From assembly GCA_031362405.1 (NCBI GenBank), contig JANLSO010000055.1:1-6780 (forward strand): 6,780 nt of DNA. Reading direction: 5' to 3'. A program made the translations under genes and the position numbers. The notes beneath the pieces were generated by a model. It ran no database searches. It was not told where the DNA came from and saw only the letters and a list, made by a program, of their open reading frames with translations. The stretch comes from JANLSO01 sp031362405. GTDB taxonomy: Bacteria; Actinomycetota; Thermoleophilia; Miltoncostaeales; Miltoncostaeaceae. This document shows, one piece after another, positions 1-5,907 of this stretch; within the stretch, counting starts at the first letter, position 1; each line of letters begins with the position of its first letter.

Positions 1-1406
1 ACGCCCGTTTTGATGGGCGGTTCATCGTGGCGGTCACCTCGACGGGCATCTACTGCCGGCCGAGCTGTCCGGCCCGGACACCCAAGAGGGTGAACGTCCG
101 CTTCTATGCGACGACCGCGGCGGCTCAGGGCGCCGGCTTTCGCGCCTGCAAGCGCTGCCGGCCGGACGCATCTCCGGGATCGCCCGAATGGAATACGCGG
201 TCAGATCTCGTTGCGCGTGCGATGAAGGCGATCTCCGCGGGGGCGGTCGACCGCGAAGGCGTCGCGGGCCTGGCGCGGCGCCTGGCCTACAGCGAGCGCC
301 ACCTGCACCGAGCGATGGTCGCCGAGGTCGGCGCCGGGCCGATCGCCTTGGCCCGCGCACGACGCGCACAAACGGCCCGAATCCTCATCGAGACGACCGA
401 CCTCCCGTTCACCGAAGTCTCGGCCGCGGCCGGGTTTGCCAGCGTGCGGCAGTTCAACGACACCGTGCGCGAGGTCTTCGCGGAGGCTCCCTCAGCGCTG
501 CGAGCGCGAGCCACCCGACGGGGAGCCCACCCGACGGGTGAGCTCACGCTGCGCCTGCCGGTTCGCAAGCCATTTGCGGTGGAACCGCTTCTGGCCTTCT
601 TCTCACGCCGCGAGGTCGTTGGGTTGGAAGCCGTCGTCGGCGATCGTGTGACGCGGGCGCTGCGGTTGCCGCACGGTTTCGGGGTCGCGACCGCCCGCCT
701 TCGCCCTGACCGCGTTGATCTCTCCCTGCGGCTCGATGACCTGCGCGACCTCACGGTCGCCGTCCAGCGGATCCGCGACCTGTTGGATCTCGACGCGGAT
801 CCTGTCGCCACCGACGCGGCCCTTTCACGCGACCCGCTGCTTGCACCGCGCGTCGCGACCAACCCGGGCCTGCGCGTTCCCGGCACGGTCGACCCCTTCG
901 AGCTGGCGGTGCGCGCGGTGCTGGGTCAACAGGTCACCGTGGCGAGTGCCACCACCTCCGCGGCCCGGCTGGTGGCCGAGTTCGGAACGCCGCTCATCGC
1001 TCTCGGTGAACCATCTCTCGCGGCATTTCCCGCGTCTGAGGTTCTGGCCGATGTCGACCCGTCGCGCCTCTCGCTGCCCCGCAGCCGGTCGCGCACGATC
1101 GTCGCGCTCGCCCGCGAGGTCGCTCGCGGAAGCCTGCGCCTCGACGCGGGAGCCGACCGATGCGAGGTGCGCGCCCGCCTGCTCACCATCCGAGGAATCG
1201 GTCCGTGGACCGCCGACTACGTCGCGATGCGCGCTCTGCACGACCCGGATGCATTCCCGGCGTCGGATCTCATCCTGCGCCGCGAGATCGCGAGCCTTGG
1301 TCTGGCCGAGAACGACCCCCGCGTCGCGGCCTGGGCGCCGTGGCGCGCCTACGCCGCCCTGCACCTCTGGACATCACCCGCCGCCGACGAACGGAGCACA
1401 CCGTGA
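1..1406 (+). CDS. alkA: Ada-like regulator fused to AlkA 3-methyladenine DNA glycosylase (5' end missing)
   Basis: This is a bifunctional alkylation-damage protein. The first full codon is at base 3; counting from there, residues 1-60 form an Ada-type zinc domain. Its cysteines at 18, 22, 49 and 52 have the C-x3-C-x26-C-x2-C spacing of E. coli Ada, where the first cysteine accepts methyl groups from phosphotriesters. Residues about 68-170 are an AraC-type DNA-binding domain. Residues about 180-290 resemble the AlkA N-terminal domain, and about 295-450 the HhH-GPD glycosylase. The hairpin LTIRGIGPWTA lies at 394-404 and the probable catalytic Asp at 422 (FPASDLILRRE). AlkA removes alkylated bases to start base excision repair. 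The reading frame is open to the left edge, and no Met precedes the conserved ARFDGRF. The GTG at 27 is therefore internal, and roughly 15-20 residues are probably missing. No methyltransferase domain is present; the overlapping ogt supplies it. Confidence 0.93.
   Translation, partial: ARFDGRFIVAVTSTGIYCRPSCPARTPKRVNVRFYATTAAAQGAGFRACKRCRPDASPGSPEWNTRSDLVARAMKAISAGAVDREGVAGLARRLAYSERHLHRAMVAEVGAGPIALARARRAQTARILIETTDLPFTEVSAAAGFASVRQFNDTVREVFAEAPSALRARATRRGAHPTGELTLRLPVRKPFAVEPLLAFFSRREVVGLEAVVGDRVTRALRLPHGFGVATARLRPDRVDLSLRLDDLRDLTVAVQRIRDLLDLDADPVATDAALSRDPLLAPRVATNPGLRVPGTVDPFELAVRAVLGQQVTVASATTSAARLVAEFGTPLIALGEPSLAAFPASEVLADVDPSRLSLPRSRSRTIVALAREVARGSLRLDAGADRCEVRARLLTIRGIGPWTADYVAMRALHDPDAFPASDLILRREIASLGLAENDPRVAAWAPWRAYAALHLWTSPAADERSTP
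1393..1396 (+). promoter_or_regulatory. Ribosome binding site of ogt
   Basis: GGAG lies 6 nt before the GTG at 1403, inside the last codons of the upstream glycosylase gene. It fixes the ogt start. An open frame extends further upstream to 1160, but that extension only shadows alkA. Confidence 0.6.
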
Positions 1407-1879
1407 CGACCACTACCCGGACCATTCCGTCACCCCTCGGACCGCTGCGCCTGGCTGCCTCCGAGACCGGCCTTCGCGGAATCGACTTCGTCCCGAACGC
1501 CGCCGGCCGCGACGGGGTGCAAAGCCATGACGTCCTCGACCACGCCGAGCGCGAACTCGTCGAGTACTTCGCCGGGTCTCTGCGCAGCTTCACCGTGCCG
1601 CTCGAGCCCGCGGGCACGTCGTTTCAACGCGAGGTCTGGACGGCGCTCAGCGGGATCCCCTTCGGTACGACGATCAGCTATGCCGCGTTGGCCGTGCGCG
1701 TCGGCCGGCCCACCGCCAGCCGCGCCGTCGGGGCGGCCAACGGAAAGAACCCGCTGCCGATCGTCGTGCCCTGTCACCGGGTGATCGGCGCCGACGGTCG
1801 CCTGGTCGGCTACTCAGGGGGGCTGCAGATCAAACAGACCCTCCTGATGCACGAGGGCTGGGCGGTCGATCGCCGGTAG
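1403..1879 (+). CDS. ogt: Methylated-DNA--protein-cysteine (O6-alkylguanine) methyltransferase
   Basis: Ogt is a 158-residue suicide repair enzyme that moves the alkyl group from O6-alkylguanine in DNA onto its own cysteine. The active site is PCHRV at residues 123-127, with acceptor Cys124. The recognition-helix segment SRAVGAAN (106-113) carries the conserved arginine finger, Arg107, and the family Asn113. GKNP follows at 114-117 and SGG at 138-140. The length matches stand-alone Ogt proteins, with no Ada-type regulatory domain. The GTG start at 1403 overlaps the alkA stop (GTGA, 4 nt) and has a GGAG 6 nt upstream, so translation is probably coupled to alkA. The alkA-ogt order is what I recall from M. 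tuberculosis. Together the two genes cover O6-methylguanine and N-alkylpurine damage. Confidence 0.95.
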   Translation: MTTTTRTIPSPLGPLRLAASETGLRGIDFVPNAAGRDGVQSHDVLDHAERELVEYFAGSLRSFTVPLEPAGTSFQREVWTALSGIPFGTTISYAALAVRVGRPTASRAVGAANGKNPLPIVVPCHRVIGADGRLVGYSGGLQIKQTLLMHEGWAVDRR

Positions 1880-1890
1880 TGTCGCGCGGC

Positions 1891-2322
1891 ATGTGGATTC
1901 AGCGCGAGATCACCCTGCCCGCCCTGCCCCGTGGCGTGCACTTGGTGACCCGTGAGGTCGAGGCGGCGGTGCCCGAACTACGCGGGATCGAGATCGGCCT
2001 TGCCCACGTGTTTATCCACCACACCTCGGCCTCGCTGTCGTTGAACGAGAACGCCAGCCCCGAGGTCCGCCGCGACCTCGACGAGTGGCTCGATCGCGCC
2101 GTGCCTGACGGAACCCCGTACTTCCGCCACACCCTGGAAGGCCCCGACGACATGCCCGCCCACGTCAAGGCCGCGCTGATGGGCTCCTCACTGTCGCTGC
2201 CCATCTCCCGCGGCCGCTTGGCCCTCGGCACCTGGCAGGGGATCTACCTCTGTGAACACCGCGACCACGGCGGCCGCCGTGAGCTGGTGGTGACGCTGCA
2301 TGGTGCCGGGCAAGTGACATGA
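1891..2322 (+). CDS. yjbQ: YjbQ-family (UPF0047) secondary thiamine-phosphate synthase-like protein
   Basis: This 143-residue protein aligns with E. coli YjbQ along its length, starting MWIQRE and PRGVHLVT. It has HHTSAS at 43-48, LNEN at 51-54, DDMPAHVKAALMG at 86-98 and the family signature GRLALGTWQGIY at 108-119. Family members show weak thiamine-phosphate synthase activity, but their physiological role is unsettled, so the enzyme name should be read cautiously. I chose the ATG at 1891 because YjbQ proteins begin at MW. A GTG at 1879 overlaps the ogt stop and would add four residues not expected in the family. No good Shine-Dalgarno sequence precedes 1891. TAGTGT sits 8 nt upstream and might allow an internal leaderless start. 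The gene probably also rides on the alkA-ogt transcript. The last five residues (AGQVT) extend past the usual end and are encoded by the terminal hairpin. Confidence 0.87.
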   Translation: MWIQREITLPALPRGVHLVTREVEAAVPELRGIEIGLAHVFIHHTSASLSLNENASPEVRRDLDEWLDRAVPDGTPYFRHTLEGPDDMPAHVKAALMGSSLSLPISRGRLALGTWQGIYLCEHRDHGGRRELVVTLHGAGQVT

Positions 2323-2349
2323 GCAAGAACTCATGTCACTTGTCCGGCA
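2304..2349. terminator. Long inverted repeat at the convergent ends of yjbQ and ndh, putative bidirectional terminator
   Basis: The arms at 2304-2323 and 2330-2349 form a 20-bp stem around a 6-nt loop (CAAGAA). The only imperfection is the pair 2310/2343, which is a G-U wobble in the plus-strand RNA and an A-C mismatch in the minus-strand RNA. The yjbQ stop (2320-2322) lies in the left arm and the ndh stop (2338-2336) in the right arm, so the repeat codes the last residues of both proteins. Neither flank has a proper U-tract: plus-strand sequence continues TCGGTTTGTC and minus-strand ACCATGCAGC. A tail-less terminator, an RNA-stabilising 3' hairpin, or both are possible. Confidence 0.7.
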
Positions 2350-3658
2350 TCGGTTTGTCGTCGCCGGTGATCAGGCGGGCGCCGCGGCCGTGGGTCAGGA
2401 AGCTGACGGTCCAGCGGATGAAGACGATCACGCGGTTCTGCAGGCCCGTCAGGTAGAAGAGGTGGATCACCAGCCACCCTAGCCAGGCGCTGGTGCCGCT
2501 GAGCTGTAGCCCCTTGACCTCGCCGACGGCCTTCAGGCGACCGATCGTCGCCAAGTTTCCCTTGTCGACGTAGTGGAACGGCTTCGGCGGCGTCTTTCCC
2601 GCGATGCGGCGGCGGATCACGTTGGCCGCGTGCCGGCCCTGCTGCATCGCGGCCGGGGCGACTCCCGGCAGGTCGATCTGCCCACCCTCACCATCAGATA
2701 CGCGGACCATGTCGCCGAGTACGAAGACCTCGGGATGCCCGGCAAGGGTGAGGTCGGTTCCGACGGTGATCCGCCCGGCGCGGTCGAGGTCGGAGCCGGA
2801 GCCCTCGGCCAATGCGGTGGCCAGAGGAGAGGCCGATACGCCGGCCGCCCAGACGATCGTCCGCGTCAGCAGGCGTTCCTCGTGCGAGCCGTCGACCGTG
2901 AGAGTCACACCACCGGCGTCGACGCCGGTCACGAGCCGATCGTTGCGGACGGTCACCCCGAGCCGTTCGAGTTGCCGTTCGGCCTTGTGTGAAAGGCGCT
3001 CGGGGAACGCCGTGAGCACGCGCTCGGCACCCTCGACCAGGATGATCTGGGCCGTCGTCGGATCAATGTGGCGAAAGTCGCGGCGCACCGTGTCACGAGC
3101 GATCTCGGCGATCTGACCGGCCAACTCCACTCCGGTCGGGCCGGCACCGACGACCACGAACGTCAGCCAGGTGCGCTGCCGACCAGGGTCCGATTCGTTC
3201 TCGGCTCCCTCGAAGGCGGTGAGGATGCGCCGACGCAGCTCGAGGGCGTCCTCCAAAGATTTGAGCCCCGGGGCGTGGGGCTCCCACTCGTCGTGGCCGA
3301 AATACGAGTGGCGCGCCCCGGCGGCCACGATGAGCGTGTCGTAGGCGATCTCGGTGCGCTGGCCCCCGGCGACACGGGCGCCCAGAACCCGCCGGGCGTC
3401 GAGATCGAAACCGTCGACGTCGGCGAGAACCACCTCGGTGTGGCGATGGCGCTTCAGCACGCCGCGCAGGGGCGACGCGATCTCCCCAGGCGACAGGGCA
3501 CCCGTGGCGACCTGGTAGAGCAGCGGCTGGAACAGATGGAAGTTGCGGCGGTCGACCAACGTGAGCGAGACGGGAGCCCGGCGCAGCTTCTGGGCGGCCT
3601 GGAGGCCCGCGAAGCCGCCACCGACGATGACCACTCGATGCATGGGATCCGTGCTCAT
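2336..3658 (-). CDS. ndh: Type II NADH:quinone oxidoreductase (NDH-2)
   Basis: This 440-residue single-subunit flavoprotein oxidises NADH and reduces membrane quinone without pumping protons. The FAD-binding Rossmann motif is VVIVGGGFAG at residues 9-18. The second dinucleotide (NADH) motif is VVVGAGPTGVELAG at 168-181, and the C-terminal FAD motif is VFVLGDM at 311-317. PGVAPAAMQQG (331-341) corresponds to the quinone-site region of NDH-2. Residues about 390-422 are hydrophobic to amphipathic (WLGWLVIHLFYLTGL onward) and fit the C-terminal membrane anchor. The ATG at 3658 is chosen because GGAG lies 6 nt upstream and it overlaps the preceding stop as ATGA. A longer frame to 3754 only shadows the upstream gene. 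An ATG five codons later is less likely. This is the last gene of a three-gene minus-strand operon. Confidence 0.93.
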   Translation of the reverse strand: MSTDPMHRVVIVGGGFAGLQAAQKLRRAPVSLTLVDRRNFHLFQPLLYQVATGALSPGEIASPLRGVLKRHRHTEVVLADVDGFDLDARRVLGARVAGGQRTEIAYDTLIVAAGARHSYFGHDEWEPHAPGLKSLEDALELRRRILTAFEGAENESDPGRQRTWLTFVVVGAGPTGVELAGQIAEIARDTVRRDFRHIDPTTAQIILVEGAERVLTAFPERLSHKAERQLERLGVTVRNDRLVTGVDAGGVTLTVDGSHEERLLTRTIVWAAGVSASPLATALAEGSGSDLDRAGRITVGTDLTLAGHPEVFVLGDMVRVSDGEGGQIDLPGVAPAAMQQGRHAANVIRRRIAGKTPPKPFHYVDKGNLATIGRLKAVGEVKGLQLSGTSAWLGWLVIHLFYLTGLQNRVIVFIRWTVSFLTHGRGARLITGDDKPMPDK

Positions 3659-4539
3659 CGGTTGCTCCGGTCCTCGGCGTAGCGGGCCTCGAGTGCGCGA
3701 TGCCCTGCCAGGTCGACGACTCTCTCGAACTCGGAGAACGCCGACGCCGCCCACTCGTGTGAGCGCATCGTGCCGTTCGCGCGCAGGTCGGCCAGCGTGG
3801 AGCGCATCGCCCGTGTCGCGGCAAAAAGGGCCGTCAGGGGAGTCACGATGAGATCGTGGTCGAGAGCGTGCAGCTCTTCGGGCGTCAGAAGCGGCGTCTT
3901 TCCGCCCTCGACCATGTTTGCGACGTGCACCACTCCCGGTACCTCCCGGGCGACGCGTTCGAGTTCGCCTGCGTCCCGCGGTGCCTCGACGAAAACCGCG
4001 TCGACCCCGATCTGCGACGCCGCCACGGCGCGCGCGATCGCCTCATCGAGTGACACGGCGGCGCGGGCATCGGTACGGGCAACGAGGAACAGATCAACCC
4101 CGTCATCGCGTAGATCGCGCACCGCGCGAAGCTTCGCCAGCCACTCCTCGCGCGGCACGACGCGCTTGCCGTCCATATGGCCACAGCGCTTTGGCCACTC
4201 CTGGTCTTCGAGGAAGATGCCCGCGGCTCCCGCCGCGGCCAACCCGCGGGCAGTGTGTATCGCCGAGAGCGGGTTGCCGTAGCCCGTGTCGGCATCGACG
4301 ATCACCGGCACGTCGACCGCCGCGCAAACCGCCCGGGTCGTGTCGGCCATCTCCGTCGGGGTGAGATATCCGTAGTCGGGCAGCGCGAAGCGGGCCGCGG
4401 CCACGGCAAAACCCGAGACGAACAGCACCGGGAACCCGGCCTCAGCCGCCAGGCGAGCCGACAGGGCATCGAACACACCGGGCATGTTCACGCTCGTGCC
4501 GCCGGCCAGGAGCGTCCGAATCGTCGTTGCGGCGCTCAT
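3655..4539 (-). CDS. Isocitrate lyase/PEP mutase superfamily carbon-carbon lyase, substrate unknown
   Basis: This 294-residue protein has the complete TIM-barrel signature of the superfamily. VSGFAVAA is at residues 41-48 and the metal-binding DADTGYGN at 82-89. LEDQ (110-113) is followed by the lyase motif KRCGH at 117-121 with catalytic Cys119, then ARTDAR. The KRCGH loop marks a C-C bond lyase (methylisocitrate lyase, isocitrate lyase and dimethylmalate lyase types) and not a PEP mutase, which carries a Cys-less loop. However, the later NMVEGGKTP segment is more like dimethylmalate lyase and oxaloacetate decarboxylase relatives than PrpB, so prpB is not assigned. No methylcitrate-cycle or glyoxylate-cycle gene is nearby. 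The ATG at 4539 overlaps the rhodanese stop as ATGA. No Shine-Dalgarno sequence precedes it, so translation probably depends on coupling. The gene's own stop overlaps the ndh start in the same way. Confidence 0.87.
   Translation of the reverse strand: MSAATTIRTLLAGGTSVNMPGVFDALSARLAAEAGFPVLFVSGFAVAAARFALPDYGYLTPTEMADTTRAVCAAVDVPVIVDADTGYGNPLSAIHTARGLAAAGAAGIFLEDQEWPKRCGHMDGKRVVPREEWLAKLRAVRDLRDDGVDLFLVARTDARAAVSLDEAIARAVAASQIGVDAVFVEAPRDAGELERVAREVPGVVHVANMVEGGKTPLLTPEELHALDHDLIVTPLTALFAATRAMRSTLADLRANGTMRSHEWAASAFSEFERVVDLAGHRALEARYAEDRSNR
3665..3668 (-). promoter_or_regulatory. Ribosome binding site of ndh
   Basis: On the minus strand GGAG lies 6 nt before the ATG at 3658, inside the end of the upstream lyase gene. 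It supports 3658 over the ATG at 3643 as the ndh start. Confidence 0.55.
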
Positions 4540-5393
4540 TGTTCGATGGGTACGCCGACGAGGCTGCCATATTCGGTCCATGAGCCGTCGTAGTTGGCGA
4601 CGCGCGGGTAGCCGAGCACTTCGTGCAACACGAACCAGGTGTGGGCCGACCGGTCGCCGACGCGGCAATGGACGATCACCGCGTGATCGGCGGTGACGCC
4701 CGCATCCGCAAAGAGCGCCGACAGCTCGTCGGCGGGCCGAAGGCCACCGAGGGGGGCCAGGCAGCGCCCCCACGGGATGTTCACGGCCCCCGGGATGTGC
4801 CCTGCGTGCTGCGCGCCCTCGTGGGGCAGGTGCGGGGGAGCCACCATCTCGCCCGCGAACTCGGCGGGGCTGCGCACGTCGACGATCACGACGTCGTCCA
4901 TGGCCCGTGCAAGCAGGGCGTCGCGCCCAATGCGCACCGTCGTCAGATCGGGTCCGAGCGTCCCCGGCTCGGCCGGCACGGGACGGACGGTTTCGTTCGA
5001 CAGGGGCCGGTCCTCGGCGACCCACCGGTGCCGCCCACCATCCATCAGGCGCACCCGATCGAAACCCCGGTAGCGCAGCACCCAGTAGGCGAACGCCGCC
5101 AGCGTGTCGTCGTCATTGCCGTACAGCACGACCGTCGTGTCTTCGCCGACACCAGAGCGGCGCAGGAGATCCGCGATGTCGGATCGGCTCGCGAGGTCAC
5201 GCCGATCTCGTGCGCGCAGGTCATCACCGCAGTGCCATCCGATCGCGCCGGGCAGATGGGATCGGCGATAGTCGATGGTGTCGCGGTCGACTTCCACACG
5301 ACGAACGTCAGGGTCGTCGAGGTGGGCCTGCACCCACGCGGTGTCGACGATCGCCGATGTGCGGTCGGGCGCAGGGGGAGACAAACCGGTCAT
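4536..5393 (-). CDS. Tandem-domain rhodanese, thiosulfate sulfurtransferase-like (CysA2/SseA type)
   Basis: This 285-residue protein has two rhodanese domains, the usual layout of thiosulfate and 3-mercaptopyruvate sulfurtransferases. The N-terminal domain (about 13-130) has SHLPGAI at 45-51 and lacks a cysteine in the active loop (YGNDDD, 91-96), so it is the inactive half. The C-terminal domain (about 155-285) has VDVRSPAEF at 171-179, GHIPGAVNIPW at 198-208 and the catalytic loop HCRVGDRS at 242-249 with Cys243. The ending NYDGSWTEYGSLVG resembles mycobacterial CysA2, from memory. CRxGxR favours thiosulfate as sulfur donor over mercaptopyruvate (CGSGVT), but this is inference. It has no signal peptide, so it is probably cytoplasmic. 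The ATG at 5393 is chosen because TACGTT lies exactly 7 nt upstream (leaderless pattern) and homologues start near here. A TTG at 5402 with GGAG 8 nt upstream is a credible alternative. It is the first gene of the operon. Confidence 0.9.
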   Translation of the reverse strand: MTGLSPPAPDRTSAIVDTAWVQAHLDDPDVRRVEVDRDTIDYRRSHLPGAIGWHCGDDLRARDRRDLASRSDIADLLRRSGVGEDTTVVLYGNDDDTLAAFAYWVLRYRGFDRVRLMDGGRHRWVAEDRPLSNETVRPVPAEPGTLGPDLTTVRIGRDALLARAMDDVVIVDVRSPAEFAGEMVAPPHLPHEGAQHAGHIPGAVNIPWGRCLAPLGGLRPADELSALFADAGVTADHAVIVHCRVGDRSAHTWFVLHEVLGYPRVANYDGSWTEYGSLVGVPIEQ

Positions 5394-5400
5394 GCGGCGC

Positions 5401-5406
5401 AACGTA
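5401..5406 (-). promoter_or_regulatory. Candidate -10 element for the rhodanese-lyase-ndh operon (leaderless)
   Basis: On the minus strand TACGTT matches the actinobacterial -10 pattern TANNNT and ends 7 nt before the ATG at 5393. That would put the transcription start at or next to the A of ATG. The expected -35 area (5424-5429, TCTCAG) is weak. The prediction rests on spacing and on the mirrored arrangement upstream of ccmE. Confidence 0.45.
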
Positions 5407-5420
5407 GCGTCTCCGGCACG

Positions 5421-5450
5421 CACCTGAGAGGTCGTGACGCCCGTCAGGTG
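5421..5450. repeat. Inverted repeat between divergent promoters, candidate operator
   Basis: CACCTGA at 5421-5427 and TCAGGTG at 5444-5450 are perfect 7-bp inverted arms separated by 16 bp. The left arm overlaps the expected -35 position of the minus-strand promoter, and the right arm abuts that of the plus-strand promoter. The spacing suits a dimeric regulator that could control both operons. A chance match is possible in GC-rich sequence. Confidence 0.35.
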
Positions 5451-5467
5451 GCCTCGGATGCACGAGC

Positions 5468-5472
5468 GGAGG
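5468..5472 (+). promoter_or_regulatory. Possible ribosome binding site of ccmE at unusual distance
   Basis: GGAGG is a strong Shine-Dalgarno match, but it sits 13 nt from the ATG at 5486, longer than usual, and directly abuts the candidate -10 hexamer. If transcription starts at the ATG, this site would not be in the mRNA. The two readings compete. Confidence 0.35.
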
Positions 5473-5478
5473 TAGAAT
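5473..5478 (+). promoter_or_regulatory. Candidate -10 element for ccmE-ccmF (leaderless)
   Basis: TAGAAT differs from the TATAAT consensus at one base and ends 7 nt before the ccmE ATG at 5486, the geometry of actinobacterial leaderless promoters. No clear -35 is seen (5450-5455 is GGCCTC). Confidence 0.5.
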
Positions 5479-5485
5479 CCACGTC

Positions 5486-5902
5486 ATGCGCTCACGTCTG
5501 AGATTTCTCATCGCGATCGGTTGCGCCGTCGCCCTCGGAGGCTGGATGCTCGCCACGAGCTTCGGCGGTCTCGAGACGTATACGACTCCGAGCCAGGTGG
5601 CGGCGGGCGAGACCTACCGGCTCAACGGGCTGGTGGGTTCCGGAGCCCCCATCGAGGCGTCGGCCAAGGCCCTCAGCCAAGAGGGTCTCACCTTCTGGGT
5701 CGTCGACAAGACGGTTTCGTCGTCTCGCATCAAGGTGCTGTACCGCGGCAAGGTACCCGACGCGTTTCGCTCGGGGCGCGAGCTCGTCGTCACGGGGAAG
5801 CGCGAAGGCAGCGTGTTCGTTGCACGCCGGGACTCGATGATCACCCTCTGCCCGTCGAAGTTCACGGAGAAGAGCAACCAAACCGCCCGAAGCGGGCGCT
5901 AG
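5486..5902 (+). CDS. ccmE: Cytochrome c maturation haem chaperone CcmE, cysteine-type (CPSKF)
   Basis: CcmE binds haem covalently outside the cytoplasmic membrane and passes it to CcmF for attachment to apocytochrome c. The 138-residue protein has a short basic N-terminus and one membrane anchor at about residues 5-26 (LRFLIAIGCAVALGGWML). A beta-barrel domain follows, with the family segments YRLNGLVGSG (44-53) and VLYRGKVPDAFRSGRELVVTG (84-104). The haem site is CPSKF: Cys122 replaces the histidine of the classical HxxxY motif, as in the CxxxY CcmE proteins known from Desulfovibrio and archaea, and Phe126 stands where those have Tyr. The C-terminal tail after the site is short (12 residues). 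The ATG at 5486 is preceded by TAGAAT at 7 nt. The gene runs divergently from the rhodanese operon and is followed 5 nt later by ccmF. Confidence 0.92.
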   Translation: MRSRLRFLIAIGCAVALGGWMLATSFGGLETYTTPSQVAAGETYRLNGLVGSGAPIEASAKALSQEGLTFWVVDKTVSSSRIKVLYRGKVPDAFRSGRELVVTGKREGSVFVARRDSMITLCPSKFTEKSNQTARSGR

Positions 5903-5907
5903 CCCCG

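Noticed and set aside
27..29. GTG at 27 as the start of the Ada-AlkA protein
   Set aside because: The frame stays open to the left edge, and the preceding codons encode the conserved ARFDGRFI of the Ada zinc domain, so the true start is outside the window.
1160..1402. N-terminal extension of Ogt back to 1160
   Set aside because: This segment overlaps the catalytic end of AlkA in another frame and has no methyltransferase similarity. The GTG at 1403 has a suitable ribosome binding site.
3655..4539. Assignment as PEP mutase and hence a phosphonate biosynthesis cluster
   Set aside because: The catalytic loop is KRCGH (lyase type), not the Cys-less PEP mutase loop, and no phosphonopyruvate decarboxylase or other phosphonate gene is present.
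4540..5025. N-terminal extension of the lyase frame up to 5025 (possible fusion protein)
   Set aside because: The extra 162 residues are Arg/Pro/Ala-rich shadow translation of the rhodanese gene. Family homology begins just after the ATG at 4539.
4623..5501. A 292-codon plus-strand open frame opposite the rhodanese gene
   Set aside because: No recognisable domain. The minus strand has a full two-domain rhodanese with catalytic Cys, and this frame also runs across the promoter region into ccmE in another frame.
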